This document shows positions 1 through 7,898 of a stretch of DNA of 52,067 nucleotides, piece by piece. Where the stretch lies: positions 1-52,067 of IMG/VR virus record IMGVR_UViG_3300037245_001762. One strand, written 5' to 3'. The notes below the pieces were generated by a model, which searched no databases, was not told where the DNA came from, and worked only from the letters and a program-made list of their open reading frames with translations. Made by a program: the position numbers and the translations under genes. The stretch is from a virus. Numbering within the stretch: the first letter of the stretch is position 1; the number at the start of each line of letters is the position of its first letter.

Positions 1-180
1 TACCCAACCAAACCCATTAGCCTTATTAGATTCTTTTTTACTCTGTAATTCTATACTGGAGAGTGCTCTTATTAGATGTGATAATGTCTTAGTTTTAACA
101 TGATATTCCACTAGTATTATATTAAGTTCCCGTTTGGTTGACTCCACAACAGTTTCATCCACACCATCATTTTCTGTCAT
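1..180 (-). CDS. Hypothetical protein, N-terminal part, cut by window edge
   Basis: An open frame starts with ATG at 180 and runs off the left edge without a stop (60 codons). The visible part is acidic at its N-terminus and then probably helical, with no recognised domain. It is the last gene seen on the minus strand, downstream of the long tail fibre. If the molecule is circular and the two window edges are contiguous, this frame would join in phase to the PCNA-like C-terminus at 52067, but the N-terminal part does not resemble a PCNA. Confidence 0.5.
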   Translation of the reverse strand, partial: MTENDGVDETVVESTKRELNIILVEYHVKTKTLSHLIRALSSIELQSKKESNKANGFGWV

Positions 181-335
181 AGGATATTACTTGTTAGATA
201 CTACTATTTAAGATTTAAAGAACTGAATTAATCTAAAATGACACTTTTACCTCTCCACATGTAAAAAATTAACAGACCAAAAACAAGATGATGAAATTCA
301 AGAGTTAAAAAAATGATTAAAATCGAAATAAAACT

Positions 336-2612
336 TTATGTGGAATAAAACTTTACAAGTCTGGTAACACCATTGATTTTTATTTGAGCAGCACCTATTG
401 CACTTCCTATAGGCACAGATGCAGAAGTGCCAAAATCAATGGTATTGGCTCCATCCATATCAAAATCATTAAAAACTCTAATGTCTCCGGTAGGGTTCAT
501 AACTATATCCCCACCAGGTGTTAAATCAACATCTGTACCTGGGGATAATTGCACATCATTAACAGGATTAAAAATCCAATTATTGTTGTTTCCATCGTAT
601 CGTGCAACTTCTGTTCCTGCCTCTGCAAATATGAGTTCTTCATTACTTGGAACATCGAGAGTAGTTATCGATGCACTTGTGTTTTGAATTTGAAAACCGT
701 TTGCAAGTATAATATTAGCTGGATTTAGAATATCGTTAGAATCAATGTCAAGATCTACTCCAAACAACCATTCAGATAAATCAACAGTAGATACAGTTAA
801 CCCATCTAATACAAAACTAAATGCCCCCGTACCCGTATCAACTACAGATATGGAACTATCACCAGCCACAATTTGACTAGGTATACTAGTTGCTGCCTCT
901 AAATCTGAAATTATCCATGCTGTATCCCCATCATTTCTTCTTTGGAAACTTAACCGATTAGTTGCTGTATTGAAAAACACTTGTCCTTGTGTAATTAATC
1001 CTGGAACTGTTGGAGTAACTATATGCTGATATTGAACATAAAGATCATTTAGGAAAAAGCCATCAATGTCTAATGATGCAAAAATATTAGTTCCGTCCCT
1101 CCATCTAAAACTATCATTTGGTGGAGTATCAAATATCATACCTGTTACATCGTCTTGTATAATATTACCAAGTATGCTAAACCCAATTTGGGGAGTTCGA
1201 ATAAAATTAAGACCTTGCATAACAATACCATCACTGGTGATACGTACAATAGGTTCAACACCTACAAGAAATTCATGTTGGGTTGCAGTTGTTGTATATT
1301 GTAAAGTTGCTGTGCCTTGAAAAATACTACCACCACTACCACTTGTTGTTTCAGATAAATTAATTCCAGAAGATAAAACACCTACAAGATCCAACATTGT
1401 GTTATTAGATGATTCTGATAATTTCATCAGTAATGTGTTTTCTTCTGTCCATTGAAATTCCCCATCATTTAGAATGTTTGCCCTAAATCCTCCAGAACCT
1501 AATGCACCAAACCCAACGTTAACACTGTCGAGAGTTCCAATAGTTGACTGGAATGCTAGTTGGTCTACATTGTAAACATCAAATGTATTCACATTAAGAT
1601 CTACACCTAATATTAAATCAGTTGCATCTAATGCAAATGCAAATGATGTTACTCCTGCATCGATTATTAATCTAGTTGGTGTAACTAGGATTGAATCACC
1701 TCCAATTCCTTTGCCTTGAGATAATGAAAATGTTTGGTCTGGATCTATAGAGTCTTGAGCTCGAAGTAAAAGTCCAACACTTCCTCCTTGACCTGAATCT
1801 GTAATGTCAATTCTGCTTAGAACACTATCTGTTTTTATTTCAACATTTCCTGTATTAAATGGATTTCTTGCACTAAGCATTATCTGGTCACTAGCAAATC
1901 TGATAAACCCATCATCTGCAAACGGTCCTGTAGAACCAAATTCTAAATTGACTTTAGCTTCCCATTCACTGGTAATATTATTCCATTCTATGTGTTGGTT
2001 CTCTATTGTACCATCTGGAATGTTTGAACCACCACCTCCACCAACACTACCTGTTGTTATAACTCTCCAAGTTCCTCCAGTGTTACCAAATATTACAAGT
2101 TTAGCATCAAACATTAATGTCATTATTTTTAAATTACCTACTGTAAAATCATTCTCGTCTAATGTTTGTATGTTTCCACCATTAGCTAATGTGGCTTGTC
2201 TTATGTTAAATGTTCCAGGTCCAAATGTCTTTAAATACATTAATTGTCCGTCAAAGGCTGCACCTGCAATTATATCCAGGTTGGAAGAACCTACTGGAAA
2301 CACCAATATGTTACTGGAGAACGTTTCTGTGTCACTACCTATATTTATTGTATTAAAGGCATCTATCTCCACATCCGCTTCTGGTGAGTTGAATCCTTGT
2401 GGACCATTCATAGCATCACCAGCACGTTTAAGATAATCTGGTGAATTTTCCTTAGCTTGACTTCCTTTATTTATACCAGATAATGAAGCGTTTGCTGAAC
2501 TTATTCCGGAGAAGTTCTCACGATTTACACCGTAAAATCTTTTACGATCTTGCCGTGTGTTCTTTACTATGTCTAATGATGTCTCTCTTAGTTCTGCTTT
2601 ACTTCCAGTCAC
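336..2612 (-). CDS. Tail fibre / adhesin-like structural protein (758 aa)
   Basis: A long protein rich in Gly, Ser, Thr, Asn and Asp, with few Cys and many short beta-strand-like stretches, the composition of trimeric tail fibres. Residues 1-70 are charged. From about residue 190 there is a Gly-rich hinge (GSVGGGGGSN) and then repeated patterns such as 'DVDLTPGGDIVMNPTGDI' near the C-terminus, like stacked beta elements. No enzymatic motif is seen. The start is GTG at 2612; a TATA-like ATATAAATAG lies only about 15 nt upstream, so the start is uncertain. Likely role, inferred: host recognition at the virion surface. Confidence 0.65.
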   Translation of the reverse strand: MTGSKAELRETSLDIVKNTRQDRKRFYGVNRENFSGISSANASLSGINKGSQAKENSPDYLKRAGDAMNGPQGFNSPEADVEIDAFNTINIGSDTETFSSNILVFPVGSSNLDIIAGAAFDGQLMYLKTFGPGTFNIRQATLANGGNIQTLDENDFTVGNLKIMTLMFDAKLVIFGNTGGTWRVITTGSVGGGGGSNIPDGTIENQHIEWNNITSEWEAKVNLEFGSTGPFADDGFIRFASDQIMLSARNPFNTGNVEIKTDSVLSRIDITDSGQGGSVGLLLRAQDSIDPDQTFSLSQGKGIGGDSILVTPTRLIIDAGVTSFAFALDATDLILGVDLNVNTFDVYNVDQLAFQSTIGTLDSVNVGFGALGSGGFRANILNDGEFQWTEENTLLMKLSESSNNTMLDLVGVLSSGINLSETTSGSGGSIFQGTATLQYTTTATQHEFLVGVEPIVRITSDGIVMQGLNFIRTPQIGFSILGNIIQDDVTGMIFDTPPNDSFRWRDGTNIFASLDIDGFFLNDLYVQYQHIVTPTVPGLITQGQVFFNTATNRLSFQRRNDGDTAWIISDLEAATSIPSQIVAGDSSISVVDTGTGAFSFVLDGLTVSTVDLSEWLFGVDLDIDSNDILNPANIILANGFQIQNTSASITTLDVPSNEELIFAEAGTEVARYDGNNNNWIFNPVNDVQLSPGTDVDLTPGGDIVMNPTGDIRVFNDFDMDGANTIDFGTSASVPIGSAIGAAQIKINGVTRLVKFYST

Positions 2613-2637
2613 AAACTATTTATATGTGTGGTGGTAC

Positions 2638-2952
2638 TTAAATATTATATGCACCACGATTATAGGTTGTCTCATATCTACCACATATCCCTATGCATTC
2701 TCTTGATGTCTTTACCTGTAGCTTCTTTGATAATATCTGCAAGAACAGCAGTAACAAAAATTCACGAAAAGCTTGATATTTTTTGAATTCAGATATAATT
2801 CCATCTACTATCTCTTGATTCTCTAATATTTGTTTTCGTATCTCTTCCATGTCTTGTTCGGAATCTGCTTTTTCACTATTAATTTCAAAACACCAAACTT
2901 TATCGTGCCAAATACCCATATCGTCTTTTGTTAGTTTGATTTGTTCAGTCAT
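2638..2952 (-). CDS. Hypothetical protein (104 aa)
   Basis: Starts with ATG at 2952, overlapping the end of the preceding gene by 8 nt, so the two are probably co-translated. Residues 25-60 are acidic and helical; a hydrophobic run (FREFLLLLFLQIL) near residue 63 could be an amphipathic or membrane helix. The C-terminus has two Cys. Function not recognised. Confidence 0.55.
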   Translation of the reverse strand: MTEQIKLTKDDMGIWHDKVWCFEINSEKADSEQDMEEIRKQILENQEIVDGIISEFKKYQAFREFLLLLFLQILSKKLQVKTSRECIGICGRYETTYNRGAYNI

Positions 2953-3277
2953 TTCTTTCCTTTAAAAGTTTAACGAAATCTTTATGGAATTTATTTTTAG
3001 AGTCATTCAACACTGCATATGCTATTTTCTGTTCATCATAGACAATCCTCTCAAAGTCTGGATGTTTACAATATACTATACTATCAAATATTCTATTACT
3101 ATTCTCCTCAATGTTCTTCTCATATGTCTTTATGTCATATCTAGAGAAGGCTAGAAAGTAACCATCACACCATAATAATGGTGAGGAACCTGCCATATAT
3201 ATTAAAAAATTCTCAAGATCATACTCTACCAAATTATTACAGGTTATTATTTTTGTGTCTTTTACTATAAATTCCAA
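2945..3277 (-). CDS. Hypothetical protein (110 aa)
   Basis: An uninterrupted frame with ATG at 3277, a TATA-like TTTATATTATAA about 30 nt upstream, and an 8-nt overlap with the next gene. Mixed alpha/beta composition with aromatic residues around 30-47 (YMAGSSPLLWCDGYFLAF) and a lysine-rich C-terminus. No family recognised. Confidence 0.55.
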   Translation of the reverse strand: MEFIVKDTKIITCNNLVEYDLENFLIYMAGSSPLLWCDGYFLAFSRYDIKTYEKNIEENSNRIFDSIVYCKHPDFERIVYDEQKIAYAVLNDSKNKFHKDFVKLLKERND

Positions 3278-3309
3278 TGATTTTCTAAAAAAAGAATTAT
3301 AATATAAAC

Positions 3310-3480
3310 CTATTCTTTAGGTGCTTTGTGACCACAAGCTCTGCATCTTATTTCATCCTCTTGTATAGGTCTAGCATCTACCGATAATGTATCAAAGGTT
3401 ATTACATCTACTTGATCAGAACTACATGATGCACATAGTGGTTTTGTTTCTTTTTTCTTTTTTGCTGGTTTTCTAGCCAA
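3310..3480 (-). CDS. Small zinc-ribbon protein (56 aa)
   Basis: A short frame starting with TTG: a lysine-rich N-terminus (ARKPAKKKKETKP), then CASC and, after 27 residues, CRAC, the CxxC...CxxC pattern of a zinc ribbon. A TATA box (CTATAAATA) lies about 27 nt upstream of the TTG, which fits a leaderless transcript and supports this start. Probably nucleic-acid or protein binding; the specific role is unknown. Confidence 0.6.
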   Translation of the reverse strand: MARKPAKKKKETKPLCASCSSDQVDVITFDTLSVDARPIQEDEIRCRACGHKAPKE

Positions 3481-3518
3481 TATTGTTTTAGTAACATTGT
3501 TATATTTATAGTTTTAAA

Positions 3519-3596
3519 GTACGGAATACAAGTGCAACACTTGTATCTCATTACTGGTGTGTAATGTATTTTCTCATTTTTAAACTAATTCCGTAC
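3519..3596. other. Strongly structured intergenic element (three-way junction)
   Basis: An outer 9-bp inverted repeat GTACGGAAT (3519-3527) / ATTCCGTAC (3588-3596) encloses two perfect hairpins: ACAAGTG-CAA-CACTTGT (3528-3544, extendable by 2 bp at the expense of the outer stem) and CATTAC-TGGTGT-GTAATG (3549-3566). It lies between two zinc-finger mini-genes. It could be a small structured RNA, an operator or an origin element; the sequence alone does not decide. Confidence 0.5.
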
Positions 3597-3631
3597 CATA
3601 CACACATATATCAGTTATATTAATGTTTGAC

Positions 3632-3742
3632 TTATACTCTATGTTGCTCATCAATATGTCTTCGTTTATCTTTTTTATTCAGGCAAATCTTATTGCATAT
3701 TTGACACTTTGTTTTCCATCTATACACGTTAAAATAACTCAT
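3632..3742 (-). CDS. C2H2 zinc-finger mini-protein (36 aa)
   Basis: A tiny frame, ATG at 3742, encoding CxxC at residues 13-16 followed by a basic stretch and HxxxxH near the C-terminus (RRHIDEQHRV). This is a single classical C2H2 finger, a fold common in archaeal viruses as a compact DNA-binding regulator. The frame holds little besides the finger. A purine-rich GGTGG lies about 10 nt before the ATG. Confidence 0.55.
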   Translation of the reverse strand: MSYFNVYRWKTKCQICNKICLNKKDKRRHIDEQHRV

Positions 3743-3800
3743 TATTGTTTTCCACCACACGTGTTCATAAACGTATAATTACTTCATAATATAAACCTAA

Positions 3801-4445
3801 TTATGGATATGGTAATACCTTCCATTTTAACTTGCCTATATAGTGTTTTCTTTTACGTGCTGAACAGTTAAAATAAATATATCTGTGTTTTCTGCTTGAT
3901 CTAGTACATTTTAACCTATCACCATACATGTTTCTTAATTCTTCCATAGAATGGTGATCTGTGAGATGTCTTGCGTGTTTTGAAACACCATCTATACTCC
4001 ACTCCTTTGTTTCTGCAGACAATCCTGTGTATAAGAAGTTAGTCGCTTGATATATAGTACCTGTGTGGCTTTCAGCCTGATCCGCGTAACTTACTATTAT
4101 AGAGTAGGGTAGTTTTTTAATAGTATTACCTATAAAAAACGATTCAACGTTTGAGGGTGTATTATCCTCTATATATAATCTATTAAGTTCTATTACATCC
4201 TTAAAGTGTTCCTCTCCACATATTGTCTTGCACAGTGGTGGACTAGGTGGTATACCATATGTTATTACACCAATCATTCTATCCTGTGAAAACCCAAATG
4301 ATGTGTTGTCTTTTTGTTCTCTGTCAAAAAGTCCAAAGGAGTATGTAATTGATGGTATCCTATGTAGATAGTGGTTATTAATCAGTTTGTCATATGCTTG
4401 TTTATTCTTTATTATGACAATATAGAACCTATCTGATAATTTCAT
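3801..4445 (-). CDS. Mom-like DNA base-modification protein (214 aa)
   Basis: Resembles phage Mu Mom and its relatives, a GNAT-fold family that modifies adenine in phage DNA and so blocks host restriction. Visible family signatures: NNHYLHRIP (23-31), a 'GVITYGIPPSPPL' strand-loop (59-71), ELNRLYI (87-93), IVSYAD (117-122), and GTIYQATNFLYTG (129-141). Length is close to Mom (about 230 aa). The basic Cys-containing C-terminus could contact DNA. The ATG at 4445 overlaps the stop of the preceding gene. The family call is fairly secure; the exact chemical product is not known from sequence. Confidence 0.8.
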   Translation of the reverse strand: MKLSDRFYIVIIKNKQAYDKLINNHYLHRIPSITYSFGLFDREQKDNTSFGFSQDRMIGVITYGIPPSPPLCKTICGEEHFKDVIELNRLYIEDNTPSNVESFFIGNTIKKLPYSIIVSYADQAESHTGTIYQATNFLYTGLSAETKEWSIDGVSKHARHLTDHHSMEELRNMYGDRLKCTRSSRKHRYIYFNCSARKRKHYIGKLKWKVLPYP

Positions 4446-4720
4446 GAGTATATATCTGTTTTTGTTGTATTGGTTGGTTTTTTGCCACGTTTTAGTTTTT
4501 CTATATACTCTGGATGTTTATCCATGAATTTATTAAACATATAGAACCCCACACCTTCTTGGTACCTCTTTACAAGATCAATTTGTGATAATAAAAGTGC
4601 TTGATCAAGACTAGTATATTTTAACACACCTGTCAAGTGTAAAGCCTCAAACATATCAGGTGGAAGACTCTCAATATAATCGACAGATTCTAGATACTCG
4701 TCACCAATATATCTAGTCAT
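4442..4720 (-). CDS. Hypothetical protein in Mom/HAD operon (92 aa)
   Basis: Placed between the HAD-like and Mom-like genes with overlaps on both sides (ATG at 4720 overlaps the HAD gene end; its stop overlaps the Mom start), so the three are probably one translational unit. Alpha-helical, with acidic N-terminal and basic C-terminal parts (KLKRGKKP). ATG at 4720 is preferred over an upstream in-frame ATG at 4735. A role accessory to DNA modification is inferred from position only. Confidence 0.55.
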   Translation of the reverse strand: MTRYIGDEYLESVDYIESLPPDMFEALHLTGVLKYTSLDQALLLSQIDLVKRYQEGVGFYMFNKFMDKHPEYIEKLKRGKKPTNTTKTDIYS

Positions 4721-5075
4721 TGTGGGTCTCCGCAAAACTAACTTCGTCTATAAATATAAAGTCTGCTTTATTTGCTTCCTCTCTGTCACCATTGTTTGAC
4801 ACATATATTTTAACACCATCTGTAGGGAAAGCTTTTAGTGCATCTGACAGGTTCTTATGTCTCATTGTATTTGAACCATACTCTGCAAATATGGGATAAA
4901 TACTTTTACCATCATCATACTTTGGATAATACGGGCTAGGACTAACTATTACTATCTGATAGTCTTTAGACAGTCTTTCAAGTGTTGAGAGTTTAACTGG
5001 GCCGTTAATATATTGTGAATTTTCTTCCTTACACTCCAATGTTCCATCCGTATCAAAGCAGATCAAACCTAACAT
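4713..5075 (-). CDS. HAD-like phosphatase-type protein (120 aa)
   Basis: Begins with the HAD motif I signature FDTDGTL (residues 7-13; Asp nucleophile and Asp+2), has a motif II-like hydrophobic strand ending VSPS (about 43-46), and a late 'NNGDREEANKADFIFID' segment like motif IV. The cap domain is minimal. Known HADs hydrolyse phosphate from nucleotides, sugars or DNA/RNA ends; substrate unknown here. It leads the operon with the Mom-like gene. A TATA box (TTTATATTATA) lies about 28 nt before ATG 5075. Confidence 0.65.
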   Translation of the reverse strand: MLGLICFDTDGTLECKEENSQYINGPVKLSTLERLSKDYQIVIVSPSPYYPKYDDGKSIYPIFAEYGSNTMRHKNLSDALKAFPTDGVKIYVSNNGDREEANKADFIFIDEVSFAETHND

Positions 5076-5110
5076 AAATATAATAGAACAGTGTGATATA
5101 ATATAAACGT

Positions 5111-5380
5111 TTATGTTAGTTGTCTTTTAATAAAGGCTTCGTTATCGGCACGCATGTCTGCCGTAATTTCACGTATATTTGATATTATACGTTCCAATCT
5201 AGACAATCTAACAGATTCACCATCAAATAGAACTGTATTAAGTAATGAGTCTTTAGTACATTCTTCTATAATCTCTTCTTTGGTAACTCGTTCCGCTTTC
5301 ATAACAGCAGTAAGTCCATTAACTGTCATGCGATATAACTCTTCATTACCTTTGAGTGCTCTAAATGTTTCTATATTCAT
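5111..5380 (-). CDS. Hypothetical helical protein (89 aa)
   Basis: Single compact gene, ATG at 5380, with a consensus TTTATATTA box about 30 nt upstream, so probably its own leaderless transcript. Charged and helical throughout (for example RLERIISNIREITADMRADNE at 61-81), with no Cys pairs or membrane segment. Function unrecognised. Confidence 0.55.
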   Translation of the reverse strand: MNIETFRALKGNEELYRMTVNGLTAVMKAERVTKEEIIEECTKDSLLNTVLFDGESVRLSRLERIISNIREITADMRADNEAFIKRQLT

Positions 5381-5416
5381 TAATAGTTTTAATGTAGTTG
5401 TGTAATATAAATGATT

Positions 5417-5959
5417 CTAAATGTCTTTACCTGTTAGTTTTTTAAATTCAGATGCTACTAATTCTGCTACTTTTAGTCTGTAATGATAACTTACTGCATA
5501 TTCATCGTCAGGTGTTGCGGTTAAATTATGAGGAATATGAAGATTCGATTCAATTATTTGTTTAAGTGCTCCGTATAATCTTGCATCTTCTTGGTTCTGC
5601 TCTATCTCTTCTAGACTACAAGGTAATTCATATTTCATACGTACACCATCTATTGACTCAATCATTATTAATCTTTTTATTTCTGTGTCTGTAATTGCTG
5701 GATACAACTTTTCTTCTAAGGCTAAACTGGCATTTACATTATCTGTTATATTCATTGTTTTGTATCCATCTTTCATGTAAACTTCATCTTCATGTAATTG
5801 ATGGGGATTCTTAGAGTCTTGTATCTGTTTGTTTAGTATCTTTCCTTGTGTCTTTTTTACTGCTTGGAGTATTTGTTCCAAGTCTTTTAATGATGGAATT
5901 GACCTCTCATCTAAATTGTATTTAATTATTTGTCCATCTGGATATATCTCGAATTTCAT
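5417..5959 (-). CDS. Hypothetical protein (180 aa)
   Basis: The start is taken as ATG 5959 because it overlaps the TGA of the upstream gene in an ATGA arrangement, which indicates coupled translation. The N-terminus (KFEIYPDGQIIKYNLDER) looks like a beta hairpin; the rest is helical and acidic. No domain recognised. It forms a two-gene unit with 5956-6162. Confidence 0.55.
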   Translation of the reverse strand: MKFEIYPDGQIIKYNLDERSIPSLKDLEQILQAVKKTQGKILNKQIQDSKNPHQLHEDEVYMKDGYKTMNITDNVNASLALEEKLYPAITDTEIKRLIMIESIDGVRMKYELPCSLEEIEQNQEDARLYGALKQIIESNLHIPHNLTATPDDEYAVSYHYRLKVAELVASEFKKLTGKDI

Positions 5960-6162
5960 GAATACCACTTACCAATTTTTCTAAAAGTTTCAGTTATTTC
6001 AGGGTCATTAATGTATTCAAGTAATAAATTGTCTGCAATTTTATGACCATTCTCAAAGTCGGCCTCATGATCAACGTTATACTCATGGTTTAATCTACTA
6101 CTATGTGCATGAGATTCATTTGGTAACTCTTTTAGTATTTTAATTAGTTCTTCTTTTTTCAT
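5956..6162 (-). CDS. Hypothetical protein (68 aa)
   Basis: ATG at 6162, stop overlapping the start of the next gene by an ATGA. Contains several His (SHAHSSRLNHEYNVDHEADFENGH at 17-40), possibly metal binding, but no known pattern is matched. First gene of its pair; upstream 6163-6364 is AT-rich intergenic sequence with no convincing gene. Confidence 0.5.
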   Translation of the reverse strand: MKKEELIKILKELPNESHAHSSRLNHEYNVDHEADFENGHKIADNLLLEYINDPEITETFRKIGKWYS

Positions 6163-6364
6163 TTTCCTCAGACGATTCTATCGTAGATATTGTTTATATA
6201 TTTGTTTCGAACACACCATAAGTTAATTAATAAAAACGATGATGTTCATAGATGCAAATCCCATCATCATTGATTCAAACAAAGTTTCGTGAAAAACAAT
6301 GTTCTAATAATATATACAATACACTCTAATTTAAACTTTTTAAAAAAAGAAAAAAGGGGTGGTA

Positions 6365-7294
6365 TTATCTACCTTGTTTGTTAATTCTGTCTATTACGTG
6401 TTCTAGTCTTTCTATGGTTTTACTCTTATGATCTATGATTCTTTCGAGTTTTTCTATTTCAGACGCATGCCATTCGGTTGTGACATTGCAGATGAAATTA
6501 CCGTGCTCGTCAATGATTTCTGATGTGTGTCCTACTGGACAACTGCCTTCTGGAATGATATACTTGTAGTCTATTACAGCTCCTCCACCACGATATTCTA
6601 CACCAAACTCATCTGTGTATATACCATGATAGAATACATCACCAGTAGTATCCCAAGTCATTGGCAAATTCACTGGTATATCTACACTCCAAGTACCATC
6701 TTCGTTTACGGTTGTAGTATCCATCACTAGATATTTACCATCAAGGAAGAATTCTACACCTGCCAGTTCACCACCAAACGGTAAACCATCTCTGAGTAGT
6801 GTACCAGAAAATATTAGTATTTGGTTTGTATATACAACACTACCAAATTCTTGTAAGGCTGTACCATTCACATAGGTTACTATATCAGTATTGATTGTAT
6901 ATGATGCTGATGCCGGAATTGTTGACACTGTATCAGATAATACAGAATTACCATCTGCGTTTGTCATAAACATTCTGAAAGAATATTCATGTCCTGCCTC
7001 TAGATCTGTAATGGTGATCTTACTAAATGATCTCTCACTATCAGGTAAACCCGGATCAGTTAAGATGGTCTCTGAAACTGTGTCGGTGAATGTCCCATCA
7101 TAGGAATATTCCACAGTATGAGATAACACAGGTAAAGAATCACTTGCATTTTGATATGCCCAAACAAGCACTGCATGATCTTGTGGCATTGCGAGAATAA
7201 GTGGATTCTGTGGCACATCTGCATATACAGCTGTTGTCGTTATCGAAGTCATTACTATTAGCATTGCTAATATTATTTTGTTATTTTTTGTCAT
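6365..7294 (-). CDS. Secreted Fn3-like surface protein with C-terminal coiled coil (309 aa)
   Basis: Residues 1-25 are a clear signal peptide ending VYA/D. Residues about 27-130 match a fibronectin type III fold (AVLVWAYQNA..., then ITDLEAGHEYSFRMFMTNADG). A second beta-sandwich domain spans about 140-245. A short Cys hairpin (CPVGHTSEIIDEHGNFIC) and a charged coiled coil (275-309) end it. This architecture is typical of secreted proteins of marine Nitrosopumilaceae, so the gene may be of host origin. Possible roles are host-surface remodelling, superinfection exclusion or virion attachment; none is shown. A TTTATATAC box lies about 30 nt before the ATG. Confidence 0.7.
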   Translation of the reverse strand: MTKNNKIILAMLIVMTSITTTAVYADVPQNPLILAMPQDHAVLVWAYQNASDSLPVLSHTVEYSYDGTFTDTVSETILTDPGLPDSERSFSKITITDLEAGHEYSFRMFMTNADGNSVLSDTVSTIPASASYTINTDIVTYVNGTALQEFGSVVYTNQILIFSGTLLRDGLPFGGELAGVEFFLDGKYLVMDTTTVNEDGTWSVDIPVNLPMTWDTTGDVFYHGIYTDEFGVEYRGGGAVIDYKYIIPEGSCPVGHTSEIIDEHGNFICNVTTEWHASEIEKLERIIDHKSKTIERLEHVIDRINKQGR

Positions 7295-7361
7295 TCATGA
7301 ACATAAATAATATAGGTATATAAATCTTTATTGCTATAATATGATATTCACACTATACTAA

Positions 7362-7838
7362 CTAAGGTAATATACTAGATTCATGTGTTCTATGAGTATC
7401 AACTATTATAATTATTAATCCATTCCAACTATTAGGAAAGGTATCCCAACTTGTAGTTTGGGCAACATTTCTCTGTGCTGTAAGTACATAAGTGTGTGAC
7501 CCTGCTGATAGATTTTTATCAAATCCTTCTATCTCAATGGGCATACCACCACCAGTGGCACTATCACTAGCTCCCTCTAAAAGTTCACCAGCTAAGTTAT
7601 CTTTTCTTATACGTCCTGTTGTATTAACGCTAAAAATACCATTTTGTACTGTTTCAACAAACAAAAATATATTACTATTAGGGGCAGTAGTATTAACCAC
7701 TATTGTATCAATAATTATTTCTGTCCCAAATCCAACACCTGTAATACCATCAGATAGTGCAGATACACTAACTTCTCTTGTTACATCATCTAAATTCCCT
7801 AAAAGTTTAGGTCTAGAATTGGGTGAAAATGCACTCAT
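7362..7838 (-). CDS. Hypothetical beta-rich protein, probably structural (158 aa)
   Basis: Beta-rich, Gly/Ser/Thr/Asn-rich sequence with no Cys; residues 38-62 and 115-147 look like paired strands, the pattern of a jelly-roll or fibre-head domain. It has no signal peptide, unlike both neighbours. ATG at 7838 with TTTATATTATA directly upstream. Probably a virion surface component placed in the attachment gene block; family not recognised. Confidence 0.5.
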   Translation of the reverse strand: MSAFSPNSRPKLLGNLDDVTREVSVSALSDGITGVGFGTEIIIDTIVVNTTAPNSNIFLFVETVQNGIFSVNTTGRIRKDNLAGELLEGASDSATGGGMPIEIEGFDKNLSAGSHTYVLTAQRNVAQTTSWDTFPNSWNGLIIIIVDTHRTHESSILP

Positions 7839-7898
7839 GATATAATATAAATGTGTATGATAGTATATAATGTTTTTTTGGGTGTATGGAAAGTGGGT

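Noticed and set aside
6230-6300. 17-aa plus frame and weak GATGATG/CATCATC pairing in the 6163-6364 gap
   Set aside because: Too short and without a promoter at the usual distance; the inverted repeat has a long loop and may be chance.
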